The position numbers were made by a program, and so were the translations under genes. From assembly GCA_903862645.1 (NCBI GenBank), contig CAIOZF010000157.1:1-39714 (forward strand): a stretch of DNA of 39,714 nt. The letters are read 5' to 3'. Positions 17,359-26,099 of the stretch are shown here, one piece after another; within the stretch, counting starts at the first letter, position 1; each line of letters begins with the position of its first letter. This DNA is from an uncultured Gammaproteobacteria bacterium. GTDB lineage: Bacteria > Pseudomonadota > Gammaproteobacteria > Pseudomonadales > Pseudohongiellaceae. The notes below the pieces were generated by a model. It was not told where the DNA came from and did not search any database. It was given only the letters and a program-made list of their open reading frames with translations.

Positions 17359-19104
17359 ATGGCTTTGTTTTTCAAATTAGGCTGGTACTTTCGCGAGCAG
17401 TGGCGACGCTATGTACTGGCCATTCTCATGTTTGTCGGTGTCGATCTCACGGATATGTTCATTCCGTGGATCATCGGTCAGGTTATCGATCATGTCGTCG
17501 CCAAGACCTTAACCCCGCAATTGCTGTGGAGCTATGTTGGTGCTGTAGTGTTGATTGCCTTCGCGGTCTACGTCATGCGCTATTTCTGGCGTGTTCTGCT
17601 GTTCCACGCTTCGTTCAATCTTGCCGAGACCATGCGCCAGCGTCTTTACACCCATATGACGCTGATGGCTCCCCGCTTCTTCCAAGAGCATCGTACGGGT
17701 GATCTGATGGCCCGCGCCACCAACGACATATCCGCTGTGGAGATGACGGCCGGAGAGGGGGTGCTCTCCGGTATCGACGGGCTGGTTACTGGCGTGCTGG
17801 TCATTACCATCATGACGGTGATGATCAGCTGGGAGCTGACCCTGGTGGCATTGTTGCCATTTCCCTTCATGGCCTGGTATTTCGTTATTCTCGGTGATCG
17901 CCTGCACGCCGGGTTCCGGGACGCTCAAGAGCGCTTCTCCGATCTCAACGACCGGGCTCAGGAAAGTGTCTCGGGTATCCGCATGATTCGCGCTTTCGGG
18001 GAGGAACAGCGGGAGGACGAGCGATTCCTGCGCATTGCCGACCGCGCCGCAGAGGCCAACATGCGCGTAGCCGCCACTGACTCCCTGTACGATCCAGCAA
18101 TCTTTGTCACCGTCGGTTCGTCCTTTCTCTTGTGCATCGGCATGGGGGCGTGGCTGGTGGAGCAGGATCGCCTTACGCTGGGGCAGTTGACTAGTTTCAC
18201 TATGTATCTGGGGTTCCTGATCTGGCCGATGTTTGCATACGGCTGGCTGCTGAACATTCTGGAGCGTGGGTCTGCCGCTTATGCGCGCATTCAGCAGTTG
18301 CTGGAGACGCCTTCGTCGGTTCCAGACACCGGTACCGTCGCAGTAATTTCCCGTGCCGACATCGCTATCGACATTGATGAGTTCTCCTTTCCTGATGGCC
18401 ATGCTCCGGCACTGCGCAACATTCATCTGCAGATCAAGGCAGGACAGACGCTGGGCATTGTGGGACCGACCGGAGCCGGCAAGACGACGCTGATCAATCT
18501 GCTGCTGCGCTTTTTCGATTCCCCCGGTTGCGCCATATGCATCGGTGATGTGCCGGTGCAACAGTTGAGCCTGCATGCATTGCGCAGTGCCGTGGCGGTC
18601 GTGCCGCAGGACGCTTTCCTGTTCAGCGCCAGTATCGCTGACAACATCGCCATGGGCAGGCCCGCTGCAACGCGGGAACAGATTCGCGCGGTCGCCGCCC
18701 TGGCTGCCATCGATAACGATATTCAGAGGTTCCCTGCGGGTTACGACACCATGGTCGGCGAGCGGGGCATCACCTTGTCCGGAGGACAGAAACAACGCAT
18801 TGCCATCGCGCGCGCCCTGCTGCTTGATGCGCCTGTGCTGATCCTTGATGACGCCCTCTCGGCCGTCGATGTCGCTACTGAGCGCAATATTCTCGGCCAT
18901 TTGCGTGCGGTGCGCGCCGATCGTACGACGCTGATCCTGTGTCATAGGCTGTCCGCCGTGGAGGATGCGCAGCAGATCGTGGTACTCAATCATGGCGAGA
19001 TGGTAGAACACGGCAACCATGAGGAATTATTGGCCAGGGGCGGTTGGTACGCTCAGATGATCGACTATCAGAAGCTGGAGCGCACCGTTGAATCAGGACG
19101 ATGA
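17359..19104 (+). CDS. mdlA: Heterodimeric ABC exporter subunit, MdlA (SmdA) type
   Basis: This half-transporter, 581 residues from ATG 17359, matches E. coli MdlA from its first residues (MALFFKLGWYFREQWRRY). The membrane domain (about 1-310) contains HRTGDLMARATNDI and the coupling region GIRMIRAFGE. The nucleotide-binding domain has Walker A GPTGAGKT at 369-376, signature LSGGQ at 473-477 and Walker B LILDD, where the catalytic glutamate after the aspartate is Asp (D498). That makes its own ATP site degenerate, a common state in one half of heterodimeric exporters. A GTG at 17338 is possible but adds residues not seen in MdlA. GACGGA precedes the ATG. The 3' end overlaps mdlB by 17 bases. 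Substrates are not known; drug or lipid export is usual for the family. Confidence 0.92.
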   Translation: MALFFKLGWYFREQWRRYVLAILMFVGVDLTDMFIPWIIGQVIDHVVAKTLTPQLLWSYVGAVVLIAFAVYVMRYFWRVLLFHASFNLAETMRQRLYTHMTLMAPRFFQEHRTGDLMARATNDISAVEMTAGEGVLSGIDGLVTGVLVITIMTVMISWELTLVALLPFPFMAWYFVILGDRLHAGFRDAQERFSDLNDRAQESVSGIRMIRAFGEEQREDERFLRIADRAAEANMRVAATDSLYDPAIFVTVGSSFLLCIGMGAWLVEQDRLTLGQLTSFTMYLGFLIWPMFAYGWLLNILERGSAAYARIQQLLETPSSVPDTGTVAVISRADIAIDIDEFSFPDGHAPALRNIHLQIKAGQTLGIVGPTGAGKTTLINLLLRFFDSPGCAICIGDVPVQQLSLHALRSAVAVVPQDAFLFSASIADNIAMGRPAATREQIRAVAALAAIDNDIQRFPAGYDTMVGERGITLSGGQKQRIAIARALLLDAPVLILDDALSAVDVATERNILGHLRAVRADRTTLILCHRLSAVEDAQQIVVLNHGEMVEHGNHEELLARGGWYAQMIDYQKLERTVESGR

Positions 19105-20872
19105 TATCAATCAGGGAATCGACACCGCCGCACTGTGGCGGTTATTGCGCTACAGCCTCGGCTATCCGCGTCTGCTGAAAGAGGCGGCAGTGCTGTTGCT
19201 GCTGGCCACGCTTGGCCAGGTCATGGGGCCGGTGCTGGTAAAGATCTTCCTCGATGACTATGTGACTGCCGCGCGGTACCCGATGGAAGAGTTGGTGGTG
19301 CTGGCGGCCGCCTACGTGTTCTTCTATGGCCTGTCGGCCTGGGCCGGATATCAGAATGCGATGCGCTTCAACCAGGTCGCTTTCTCGGTGGTGCGGACCG
19401 TGCGTTCGCAAGTTTTCGCGGCCGTCATGCGTCAACCGCTCAGCTATTTCGATCACCGTCCGACTGGCAGCCTCGTCTCGCGGATCACCAACGACACAGA
19501 GGCGATCAAAGAGTTGTTCGTGCAGGTGATGGCGACCTTCGTGCAGAACATCACACTGATTATCGCCATCTTCATCGCCATGGCTTGGCTCGATATCCGC
19601 CTCATGTTGGTATGCAGCGTCATGCTGCCCACCGTCGCCGCAGTGATGTATTTCTACCAGCGCATGAGTTCGCCGCGTTACCACCGCGCACGCAGTGTGT
19701 TGAGTAGAATCAACGCGACACTCAGTGAGTCCGTTCAAGGCATGCGCATCATTCAGGTGCTGAATCAGCAGCGCCGCTTCTCGCATCAGTTTGGCGATGT
19801 GAGTCGGGAATTGTTCAATGCACGCATGAGCAATCTACGCCTGGATGCGCTGATGCTCAGGCCTCTGCCGGACATGCTGCGCACGCTGACGCTGGCGGCG
19901 ATGCTGTTGTATTTCGGTACGCAGTCAATCGCCGCGCAGTCATTTGGGAGCGCGGTAGAGGTTGGGGTGATCTATGCCTTCATTAATTATCTCTCGCGCA
20001 TTACCCAGCCGGTGGTGGAGATGACGCAGCGTCTGAGCCTCCTGCAACAGGCTGTAGTCGCTGGAGAGCGGGTCTTTGCGATTATTGACGAGCCCGGCGA
20101 GGCGCAGGCCCGAACGTCACAAGACATATCACAAGGGGCTGTGCGCTTTGAGCACCTGGGGTTCAGTTACGACGGAGAATACCCCGTGCTGCATGACATC
20201 GATTTCGCTGTCGCTCCCGGGCAGTTTGTCGCCATCGTGGGGCATACAGGCAGTGGCAAGAGCACATTGATGAGTCTACTGTTGCGCTTCTATGACGGGC
20301 AATCCGGGCGGATTCTGATCGACGGCACCCCATTGCAGGATATTGATCAACATAGTCTGCGAACGCGAATGGGCGTAGTTATGCAGGATCCGTTTATCAG
20401 TGCCGGGACGGTGCGTGCCAACATCACGCTGGGGTTGCCGATTCCAGAGGAAAAAATGATTGCTGCTGCGCGCATGGCTCAGCTGCACGATTTTGTGATG
20501 ACCTTACCGGAGGGTTATGACACCCCGTTGGGTGAGCGCGGTGGCAATCTGTCTACCGGGCAACGGCAACTGTTGTCACTTGCCCGCACACTTGCACGGG
20601 AACCGCGAATTCTAATTCTCGATGAAGCTACCGCCAACGTGGACAGCCACACCGAGGCCGTGATCAGCGCGGCGTTGGAGAGTCTGCGCGGACACATCAC
20701 GATACTGGCGATTGCGCATCGGTTAAGCACCATCGTGCAGGCAGATCAAATCGTTGTTCTGCATCAGGGGAGGGTCATGCAACAAGGAACGCATCAGGCC
20801 TTGCTGAAACGTGACGGCTTATATCGGCATATGTACGAACTGCAGTTGCAGAGTGCGTTGATCGCAAAATGA
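19088..20872 (+). CDS. mdlB: Heterodimeric ABC exporter subunit, MdlB (SmdB) type
   Basis: The 594-residue partner of MdlA has a six-helix membrane domain (about 33-310) with DHRPTGSLVSRITNDTE, then a nucleotide-binding domain: Walker A GHTGSGKS at 385-392, signature LSTGQ at 488-492 and Walker B ILILDEA with the normal catalytic glutamate E513. The signature here is non-canonical (T for G), as in E. coli MdlB, and it pairs with the degenerate Walker site of MdlA; the other composite site (MdlB Walker plus MdlA LSGGQ) is intact. The start is TTG 19088 with GGAG eight bases upstream; no ATG is available. It ends at a strong hairpin. Confidence 0.92.
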   Translation: MNQDDDINQGIDTAALWRLLRYSLGYPRLLKEAAVLLLLATLGQVMGPVLVKIFLDDYVTAARYPMEELVVLAAAYVFFYGLSAWAGYQNAMRFNQVAFSVVRTVRSQVFAAVMRQPLSYFDHRPTGSLVSRITNDTEAIKELFVQVMATFVQNITLIIAIFIAMAWLDIRLMLVCSVMLPTVAAVMYFYQRMSSPRYHRARSVLSRINATLSESVQGMRIIQVLNQQRRFSHQFGDVSRELFNARMSNLRLDALMLRPLPDMLRTLTLAAMLLYFGTQSIAAQSFGSAVEVGVIYAFINYLSRITQPVVEMTQRLSLLQQAVVAGERVFAIIDEPGEAQARTSQDISQGAVRFEHLGFSYDGEYPVLHDIDFAVAPGQFVAIVGHTGSGKSTLMSLLLRFYDGQSGRILIDGTPLQDIDQHSLRTRMGVVMQDPFISAGTVRANITLGLPIPEEKMIAAARMAQLHDFVMTLPEGYDTPLGERGGNLSTGQRQLLSLARTLAREPRILILDEATANVDSHTEAVISAALESLRGHITILAIAHRLSTIVQADQIVVLHQGRVMQQGTHQALLKRDGLYRHMYELQLQSALIAK

Positions 20873-20876
20873 AGAA

Positions 20877-20912
20877 GGGCGAAGACAGGCTTTTAAAACG
20901 CCGTCTTCGCCC
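20877..20912. terminator. Hairpin between convergent mdlB and YceI genes
   Basis: GGGCGAAGACaGGC (20877-20890) pairs with GCCGTCTTCGCCC (20900-20912), with one bulged A and a TTTTAAAA loop. It begins four bases after the mdlB stop. No T-run follows on the forward strand and a partial one (TTCTTC) on the reverse, so it may act as an end-protecting or bidirectional terminator. Confidence 0.6.
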
Positions 20913-20970
20913 CTCCTGAGTATTCACAATCGGCTGTTACTGCCCTTGCTGGCGTGCAGATCGAGTAATA

Positions 20971-21633
20971 TTACTGCGCTACGGCTGGGGCTGCTGCTTC
21001 GCCTTCTTTGAACTCGGTGTGAATCTCCAGTTCCACTTCATCACCAACACCGAAGTTGGTGAATCGATCTACGCCGAAATCGGAGCGCAGGAACTTGGCA
21101 TTCGCCGAGAAACCAAGCGTGTAGCTACGGGTCAGAACGTTGCGGCCACCACCGTGGAAATTGACATTGAGAGTCACCGGAGCGGTCACTCCGTGCATTG
21201 TCAGTTCGCCCAGGAAAGTGAAAGAGTTTTCATTTCTTTCCACAAATGAGGTCGTTCTAAACACAGCCTGCGGAAAAGCCTGCGCATCAAACCAGCCCGA
21301 ACCGAGAAGCTCCTCTTCGAACACAGGAAGATTGACATCCAGACTGGACATATTCACGACGACTTCCAGGCTGGAGGTCTCAATATTCTCCGGGTTGAAA
21401 TCCAAAGACGCATCGAAATCTGTAAAACGCCCGATGAACGTCGAGAATCCCAGATGGTTTACCTTGAACAACAGAGCGGCGTGATCCTTGTCCAGTGTGT
21501 ACTGTCCAGATCTTAGCTCTGCGATTTCAGTGTTGAACCCAGGGGTCAACAAGCGGTCACATGAAGTCAGCAATACTGCACTCAGCACTACCAGTGAAAC
21601 CCAACGTAATTTTGAAGATAAGTTTTTAAACAT
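20971..21633 (-). CDS. YceI-family lipoprotein
   Basis: The 220-residue protein has a membrane-type signal peptide with lipobox LTSC, placing the lipidated cysteine at C25. The mature part has the YceI beta-barrel pattern: YTLDKDHAALLFKVNHLGFSTFIGRFTDFDASL at the start, then SSLDVN, GSGWFDAQAFPQAVFRTTSF and LTMHGVTAPVTLNV, and the ending RSDFGVDRFTNFGVGDEVEL. Proteins of the YceI fold bind isoprenoid chains such as ubiquinone. It is last in a reverse operon after a second YceI gene and a PQQ dehydrogenase, 33 bases downstream of the former. The anchored form here contrasts with the soluble one next door. Confidence 0.9.
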   Translation of the reverse strand: MFKNLSSKLRWVSLVVLSAVLLTSCDRLLTPGFNTEIAELRSGQYTLDKDHAALLFKVNHLGFSTFIGRFTDFDASLDFNPENIETSSLEVVVNMSSLDVNLPVFEEELLGSGWFDAQAFPQAVFRTTSFVERNENSFTFLGELTMHGVTAPVTLNVNFHGGGRNVLTRSYTLGFSANAKFLRSDFGVDRFTNFGVGDEVELEIHTEFKEGEAAAPAVAQ

Positions 21634-21666
21634 TGAAAGAACCTGTTTGCTATAACATCTGATTGT

Positions 21667-22242
21667 TTACTTCTGGATTGCGTAGACGTCTATTCCGACG
21701 ATCACTTCGTTCGGAATTGTTGCCGTGTTAGCCCAGTACCCTTGACCGACGCCGAAATCCAAACGCTGGATAGTCACTTCGCTGGTCATGTGAAAAGCGA
21801 CCTGCCCGTCGACTGTTTCTATGTCGAGTTTGAACGGAAAGCTCACTGGGTGAGTCTGATCGCGGATAGTCAGCGTGCCTTCGGACACGAAAGAGTTCAG
21901 CGACTCAAGGGAGCATTTCTCTGCCTTGAAGGAAGCTGTTGGCCAACGATCCACGTCAAACATTTCGAGGTCAAGCAGATAGTCCAGAACCTCGGCGCTA
22001 TCAACCTTGATATCGGAGACTTGGATAGTGACCGCGAAATTGCAAGAGCCAGGATTCGTCGGATCGATATCGAAAGTCGCCTGCACATTCTGGAACTGGC
22101 CCTCATAGGGAGTTCCTTCGTATGAGTACTGGAACTTTACTACTGATTCGGCTGGATCAAGCTCCCAATTGGCGGCCTGAACATGCAAGCTGCTCAAGAA
22201 CAGTACTTGCACCAAGGCCGCTTTGGAAAACATATTGCGCAT
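21667..22242 (-). CDS. Second YceI-family periplasmic protein
   Basis: The 191-residue protein starts with a signal peptide ending near HVQA-ANWEL and has no lipobox, so it should be free in the periplasm. YceI features include WELDPAESVVKFQYSYEG, DVDRWPTASFKAEKC, GTLTIRDQTHPVSFPFKL and the C-terminal IQRLDFGVGQGYW. It is only distantly like the neighbouring lipoprotein, so this is not a recent duplication. AGGAG lies about ten bases before the ATG. The gene is 25 bases downstream of the PQQ dehydrogenase. Confidence 0.88.
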   Translation of the reverse strand: MRNMFSKAALVQVLFLSSLHVQAANWELDPAESVVKFQYSYEGTPYEGQFQNVQATFDIDPTNPGSCNFAVTIQVSDIKVDSAEVLDYLLDLEMFDVDRWPTASFKAEKCSLESLNSFVSEGTLTIRDQTHPVSFPFKLDIETVDGQVAFHMTSEVTIQRLDFGVGQGYWANTATIPNEVIVGIDVYAIQK

Positions 22243-22267
22243 AATAATGATTACTCCTGGTTATAGA

Positions 22268-24193
22268 TTACGGCAGGGCGTAGGCCACCAACTCGGCGAC
22301 CTGCCCGTTACCACTGACAAACATTGCGACGTATTGCTTGCCGTTGTGCTCGTAAGTAAACGGCTGACCGGTTTGGGTGCTAGGCAATTCAAACTCAGCG
22401 ACGATTTCACCAGTCTGCTTATCGTGCGCGCGTAACTTGTTACTGCCACCAGCACCTTCGCCTGCAAACAACAGGGTCTTGGTCAGCAACAGGCCTGAGC
22501 GTGTCGCAACACCGGTGCGGGGAATGTCCAGACCCGCCAGAGCAGGGTTGTTGGCGATAGATGCCGGGGTATCGGCGTTGGCCATCTGCCAGACGATTTT
22601 AGGGTCGGTCATGTCGATCGCCGTAATGCGGCCATAAGGTGGCTTGACCAGTGGCAGACCCTGGATGCGCGGTACACGCACTCCGAATGCCTGACTGAAA
22701 TCGACGTCTGCTTCCGGGTCTTTATCGACAGCCAGCATGGCAACGTCAGTGCGTGATGGGATGTAGATAATCCCGGTATCCGGGTCCATCGCGGCCCCTT
22801 CCCAGTTTGCACCACCCGTGGCAGACGGCAGGCTCAATGTACCTGTCGTGCCATCGGCGGCTTTGGCCAGCGAAGGAGGAGCGTAAACATTGGTTCCCAT
22901 ACGGAAAGGCTTGATGGCTTCCAGCGCCTCTGCACGCAATGCAGGCGTGAAATCGATCAGGTCATCCTCGGTGATTCCCTGGCGATCAAATGCCGGAGGA
23001 TTAGTCGGGAACGGTTGTGTAGGAGAGTACCACTCGCCTGGCACGTCACCGGCAGGAACCGGTTGCTCTTCAATCGGCCAGACCGGCTCGCCGGTGACTC
23101 GATCAAAGGTATAGACCCAGGACTGCTTGGTCACTTGCATCACAATCTTTTTGCCGTCGGGCAAGTCCGCCAGGATCGGGGCAGAGGGGTTGTCCCAGTC
23201 CCAGATGTCGTGATGGATTATCTGGTAGTGCCAGCGGCGCTCGCCAGTTTTGACGTCTACAGCGACCAGTGCGTTCGCGAAAAGGTTGTCACCGGGGCGG
23301 TCGCCACCGTAACGGTCACCGGTTGCTGATTCAACTGGCAGATACACCAGGCCCAGCTCAGGATCACCAGACATCGGCGCCCATACACCAGCGTTACCGG
23401 TGAAATCCACGCCTTCATCAAGCCAGGTTTCGATGCCGACTTCGCCGCGCTCTGGAATTGTATTGAAGGTCCACAGATGTTCACCAGTGCGTGCATCGTA
23501 GCCGCGCACGTCACCTTTTACGTTGGACTTCGAGCGGGGGCGCATGCCCACACGGTGCGCGGGTCCTACGACAATCACGTCGTTCATGACGAAGGGTGGC
23601 GCAGAAGAACCGATATCGACATCTTCGAAATCGTCGGCATTGCGCAGGCCGTCCATCAGATCCACGATACCGTTTTCGCCGAAGGCCGGGTCTGGCATTC
23701 CGGTTTTGGCATCCAGAGACACCAGGTGGAAGCCTGGGGTGATACTCATGACGCGTGTGTTGTCTCCGTCGGTCCAGAAAGCAGGGCCACGCCCCGCGCC
23801 TTTTCGTGGAGCATCGCTGAAGCGCTGGCCTTCGTCTTGACGCCAGATCCACAACACCTGGCCGGTAGTTGCATCAAGGGCAACGATGTCTCGGGTGGTG
23901 CCGACGTGGGCGTAAAGGATGCCGTCGATTTCAAGAGGTGTGGACGGGTTGTTGAAGTCTGCTGTGGGTCCGAAGTTTGCGGTGGAGAAGCTCCAGGCCA
24001 TCTTCAGTGTGCCGACGTTTTCGGCGTTAATCTGGTCAAGCGGTGAGTAGCGCTGAGCGGCCATGTTGCCATTATAATCTGGCCAATCTCCGGCGGAGAC
24101 ATCCTTGCCAGTCTGGCCCAATGCCACTGACGCGCACATCAGGGTGCCGATACCTGCAATAATCGATGAAACCAACAGCTTTCTTGTAATCAC
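22268..24193 (-). CDS. PQQ-dependent dehydrogenase, glucose-dehydrogenase-like, soluble
   Basis: The 641-residue protein begins with a signal peptide (cleavage near SVALG-QTG) and then shows repeated beta-propeller blades with tryptophan-docking motifs (such as DATTGQVLWIWR, DARTGEHLWTFN, DVKTGERRWHYQIIHHDIWDWDNPSAP, DRVTGEPVW). The HHDIWDWD segment, residues 327-334, resembles the active-site segment of glucose dehydrogenases with the catalytic aspartate. There is no cytochrome c domain, no membrane anchor and no adjacent cysteine pair of methanol-dehydrogenase type. I chose GTG 24193, eight bases after GGAG; the TTG at 24199 is too close to it. A TATAAA box stands upstream without a clear -35. 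The substrate cannot be told from sequence. Confidence 0.88.
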   Translation of the reverse strand: MITRKLLVSSIIAGIGTLMCASVALGQTGKDVSAGDWPDYNGNMAAQRYSPLDQINAENVGTLKMAWSFSTANFGPTADFNNPSTPLEIDGILYAHVGTTRDIVALDATTGQVLWIWRQDEGQRFSDAPRKGAGRGPAFWTDGDNTRVMSITPGFHLVSLDAKTGMPDPAFGENGIVDLMDGLRNADDFEDVDIGSSAPPFVMNDVIVVGPAHRVGMRPRSKSNVKGDVRGYDARTGEHLWTFNTIPERGEVGIETWLDEGVDFTGNAGVWAPMSGDPELGLVYLPVESATGDRYGGDRPGDNLFANALVAVDVKTGERRWHYQIIHHDIWDWDNPSAPILADLPDGKKIVMQVTKQSWVYTFDRVTGEPVWPIEEQPVPAGDVPGEWYSPTQPFPTNPPAFDRQGITEDDLIDFTPALRAEALEAIKPFRMGTNVYAPPSLAKAADGTTGTLSLPSATGGANWEGAAMDPDTGIIYIPSRTDVAMLAVDKDPEADVDFSQAFGVRVPRIQGLPLVKPPYGRITAIDMTDPKIVWQMANADTPASIANNPALAGLDIPRTGVATRSGLLLTKTLLFAGEGAGGSNKLRAHDKQTGEIVAEFELPSTQTGQPFTYEHNGKQYVAMFVSGNGQVAELVAYALP

Positions 24194-24580
24194 TTTCAAC
24201 TCTCCAACACTCGTTTCTTGTAGTCTTTATACCCGCCGGCAACCGTTTATGGCATCAATCGGCCGGGATTTTTGCACTTATATAAAACTGGCGCAAGAGT
24301 ATATGCCCTGTGACTCTTGGTCAAGTCTGGCGCCTGCAGGAAATGGAGTAAAGCAGGGGCTTTGGATATCAGAAGGGGCATGCAGATCTTCGCCTGCTTC
24401 CCCTTAACGGGAGCTGAATTGTATGCGACAAATTGGTTGGAAGTCCTGATGTGGATCAATAGGGCAATAGCCACGCAGCAGTTGCGTATGCTGCGGGGTG
24501 CCGGGCTTGCCATGCACATGCCCCTGAACTACAGTCCTGACTCCTTTGAAGAGCTACGCAATTCCGGCGGGGTATTGAGC
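24194..24580. other. Divergent region between PQQ dehydrogenase and methyltransferase
   Basis: These 387 bases have no gene I can support. The methyltransferase frame is open back to 24317, giving 88 extra residues, but without a ribosome-binding site. A CCCGCCG/CGGCCGGG hairpin with a long loop followed by TTTTT lies near 24231-24275 on the forward strand. Its role is unknown. Confidence 0.5.
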
Positions 24581-25198
24581 ATGAGTCAGGTCGATCGAGA
24601 TAAGTGGAATCAGCGCTATCGCGACGGGGCTTATGCCGAGCGTGGGCATCCAGCCGCGTTTCTGTTGGATCAGGTGCCGGACATTCTGGCGCAGCAGTTG
24701 GCGCTCAAGGCTGCAGATGAGCCTCTGTGCGCGGCGGATATCGCGTGTGGTGCGGGTCGTAACGCGTTCTACCTCGCTGGGCAGGGTTACCGGGTGGACG
24801 CGATTGATGTGTCTGCCGAGGCGCTTGGCAGGGCTCAGGCGACAAGGGGCGATCATCAGGGCGATATCCGCTGGATCGAACATGATCTCGACAAAGGTCT
24901 CCCGGCTGATCTGCCTGCTGCAGACCTGATGGTTATCATTCGCTACTTGGACCTGGAGATGGTCAGCGCGGCTCTGCAGCAGCTGAGGCCGGGAGGTTAC
25001 CTGCTTTGCGAGGTGCATCTTGCCACTGACCAGGTGGTCGCGGGTCCGAGCGGCCCTGCATTTCGTGCGCTGCCTGGTGAATTGCAGTCAAAGGCCGCAG
25101 GGTTGGAGATTATCTCTTACTGGGAAGGCGTGACGCGGGACCCGGACCAGGCGCTGGTGGCCTTGGCCAGACTGGTGGCGCGTCGGTCTGCCCAATAA
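24581..25198 (+). CDS. Class I SAM-dependent methyltransferase, TehB-like
   Basis: The 205-residue protein starts with SQVDRDKWNQRYRDG, the usual opening of small TehB-like methyltransferases. The SAM-binding motif I is AADIACGAGRNAFYLAGQGYRVDAID, with the acidic residue at the end of the second strand; ADLMVIIRYLD is motif IV and LRPGGYLLCEVHL the next strand. The fold is complete, but the substrate is unknown; TehB itself acts on tellurite and selenite. ATG 24581 follows a weak GGCGGGG. The frame continues upstream without a stop for 88 residues that I do not recognise, so a longer form is possible but less likely. It converges on a PEBP gene with a shared terminator between. Confidence 0.85.
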   Translation: MSQVDRDKWNQRYRDGAYAERGHPAAFLLDQVPDILAQQLALKAADEPLCAADIACGAGRNAFYLAGQGYRVDAIDVSAEALGRAQATRGDHQGDIRWIEHDLDKGLPADLPAADLMVIIRYLDLEMVSAALQQLRPGGYLLCEVHLATDQVVAGPSGPAFRALPGELQSKAAGLEIISYWEGVTRDPDQALVALARLVARRSAQ

Positions 25199-25199
25199 A

Positions 25200-25234
25200 A
25201 AACCCCACAGTTGCCATGAGCTACGGTGGGGTTT
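25200..25234. terminator. Bidirectional rho-independent terminator
   Basis: AAACCCCAC (25200-25208) pairs with GTGGGGTTT (25226-25234). The reverse strand has a six-T run after the stem and the forward a three-T run. It serves the converging methyltransferase and PEBP genes, which end on both sides of it. Confidence 0.88.
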
Positions 25235-25249
25235 CAGATTAAATGCCAT

Positions 25250-25822
25250 TCATTCAGTGTACTGATAATTCCCTGTAAGCAGTCCGGTGGCGAGTATGTG
25301 CACTTTCATTGCCTCCAGAAGCGCCTGCTTGTTATAGCCTTCGGGGAGGTTCAGCTCGTAATCCAGCGCGTAGATGCGGAAGTTGTAGGTGTGTACCTTG
25401 CCATCAGCGGGTGGACGCGGGCCGAAGTAGCCGGTGCGGCGAGTGCCATTGGCGCCATTGATCATTCCTTCCAGTCCAGGATGAGTCACGATGGCGTCTG
25501 GTGAGAGCGCTTCGGGCAGGCCGGTTGCACTGACGGGAATGTTGTAGGCGATCCAGTGCACAAAGGGCTGAAACCCCACGACAGGATCATCCAGAATCAG
25601 GGCGAGCTGGCGGGTACCTTCCGGCAGGTTGAGCCAGGAAATGTCTGGAGAGATGCCCTCCCCGTAAGCGGAATAACGTACGGGAATATCGGTGTTGTGT
25701 TCGAACACGCGGCTGCTGACGAGAATGGTCTCCGGGGCGTCGGCAGGCCAGGCGGGCATGCAGATTAAGAGCAGCAGTGTCACTCCCAGCAGTTTGCCGA
25801 AAGCGGTGCGGATGGTTTTCAT
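25250..25822 (-). CDS. PEBP family protein (YbhB/YbcL type), exported
   Basis: The 190-residue protein begins with a Sec signal peptide (LLGVTLLLLICMPAWPADA), then the phosphatidylethanolamine-binding fold: IPVRYSAYGEGISPDISWLNLPEGTRQLALILDDP, with the ligand-pocket motif DDPVVGFQPFVHWIAYNIP and later TGYFGPRPPADGKVHTYNFRIYAL. These are hallmarks of the YbhB/YbcL group. ATG 25822 has GGAG eight bases upstream; the frame's earlier start at 25873 would add residues before the signal peptide. Bacterial members have no clear function. The gene stands alone on its strand, next to the gluconate-dehydrogenase-like pair. Confidence 0.9.
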   Translation of the reverse strand: MKTIRTAFGKLLGVTLLLLICMPAWPADAPETILVSSRVFEHNTDIPVRYSAYGEGISPDISWLNLPEGTRQLALILDDPVVGFQPFVHWIAYNIPVSATGLPEALSPDAIVTHPGLEGMINGANGTRRTGYFGPRPPADGKVHTYNFRIYALDYELNLPEGYNKQALLEAMKVHILATGLLTGNYQYTE

Positions 25823-26099
25823 TGTTATCACTCCGTTGGTGTTGATGTTGGGCCGTATAGTAATCTGCTTCACGCGATTCTGGAATTTCCTGCATGACGA
25901 AAGCCGACACTATAGCGATCCGGCTGCCCTAATTAGTATTTTTATTTGAATACTTAGTGTGAATTTCAAATAACCACGACTGTGACCACCCGCGGGAGCA
26001 TTTCCTTTTCCGAAATTGCTGGTAAGGTAGCGCGGTGGTGGGAACAAGCATCCTTTTGAACGCAGAAAGCGGCATGACCGCTGGCGAGGAGCATCGAGC

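Noticed and set aside
17509-19020. 503-codon reverse frame opposite mdlA
   Set aside because: It mirrors mdlA coding bias; His/Gln-rich product, no start site or family features.
24231-24275. Hairpin with T-run upstream of the methyltransferase as a terminator or riboswitch
   Set aside because: The loop is about 20 bases, no upstream forward gene needs ending, and no ligand-binding core is recognisable.
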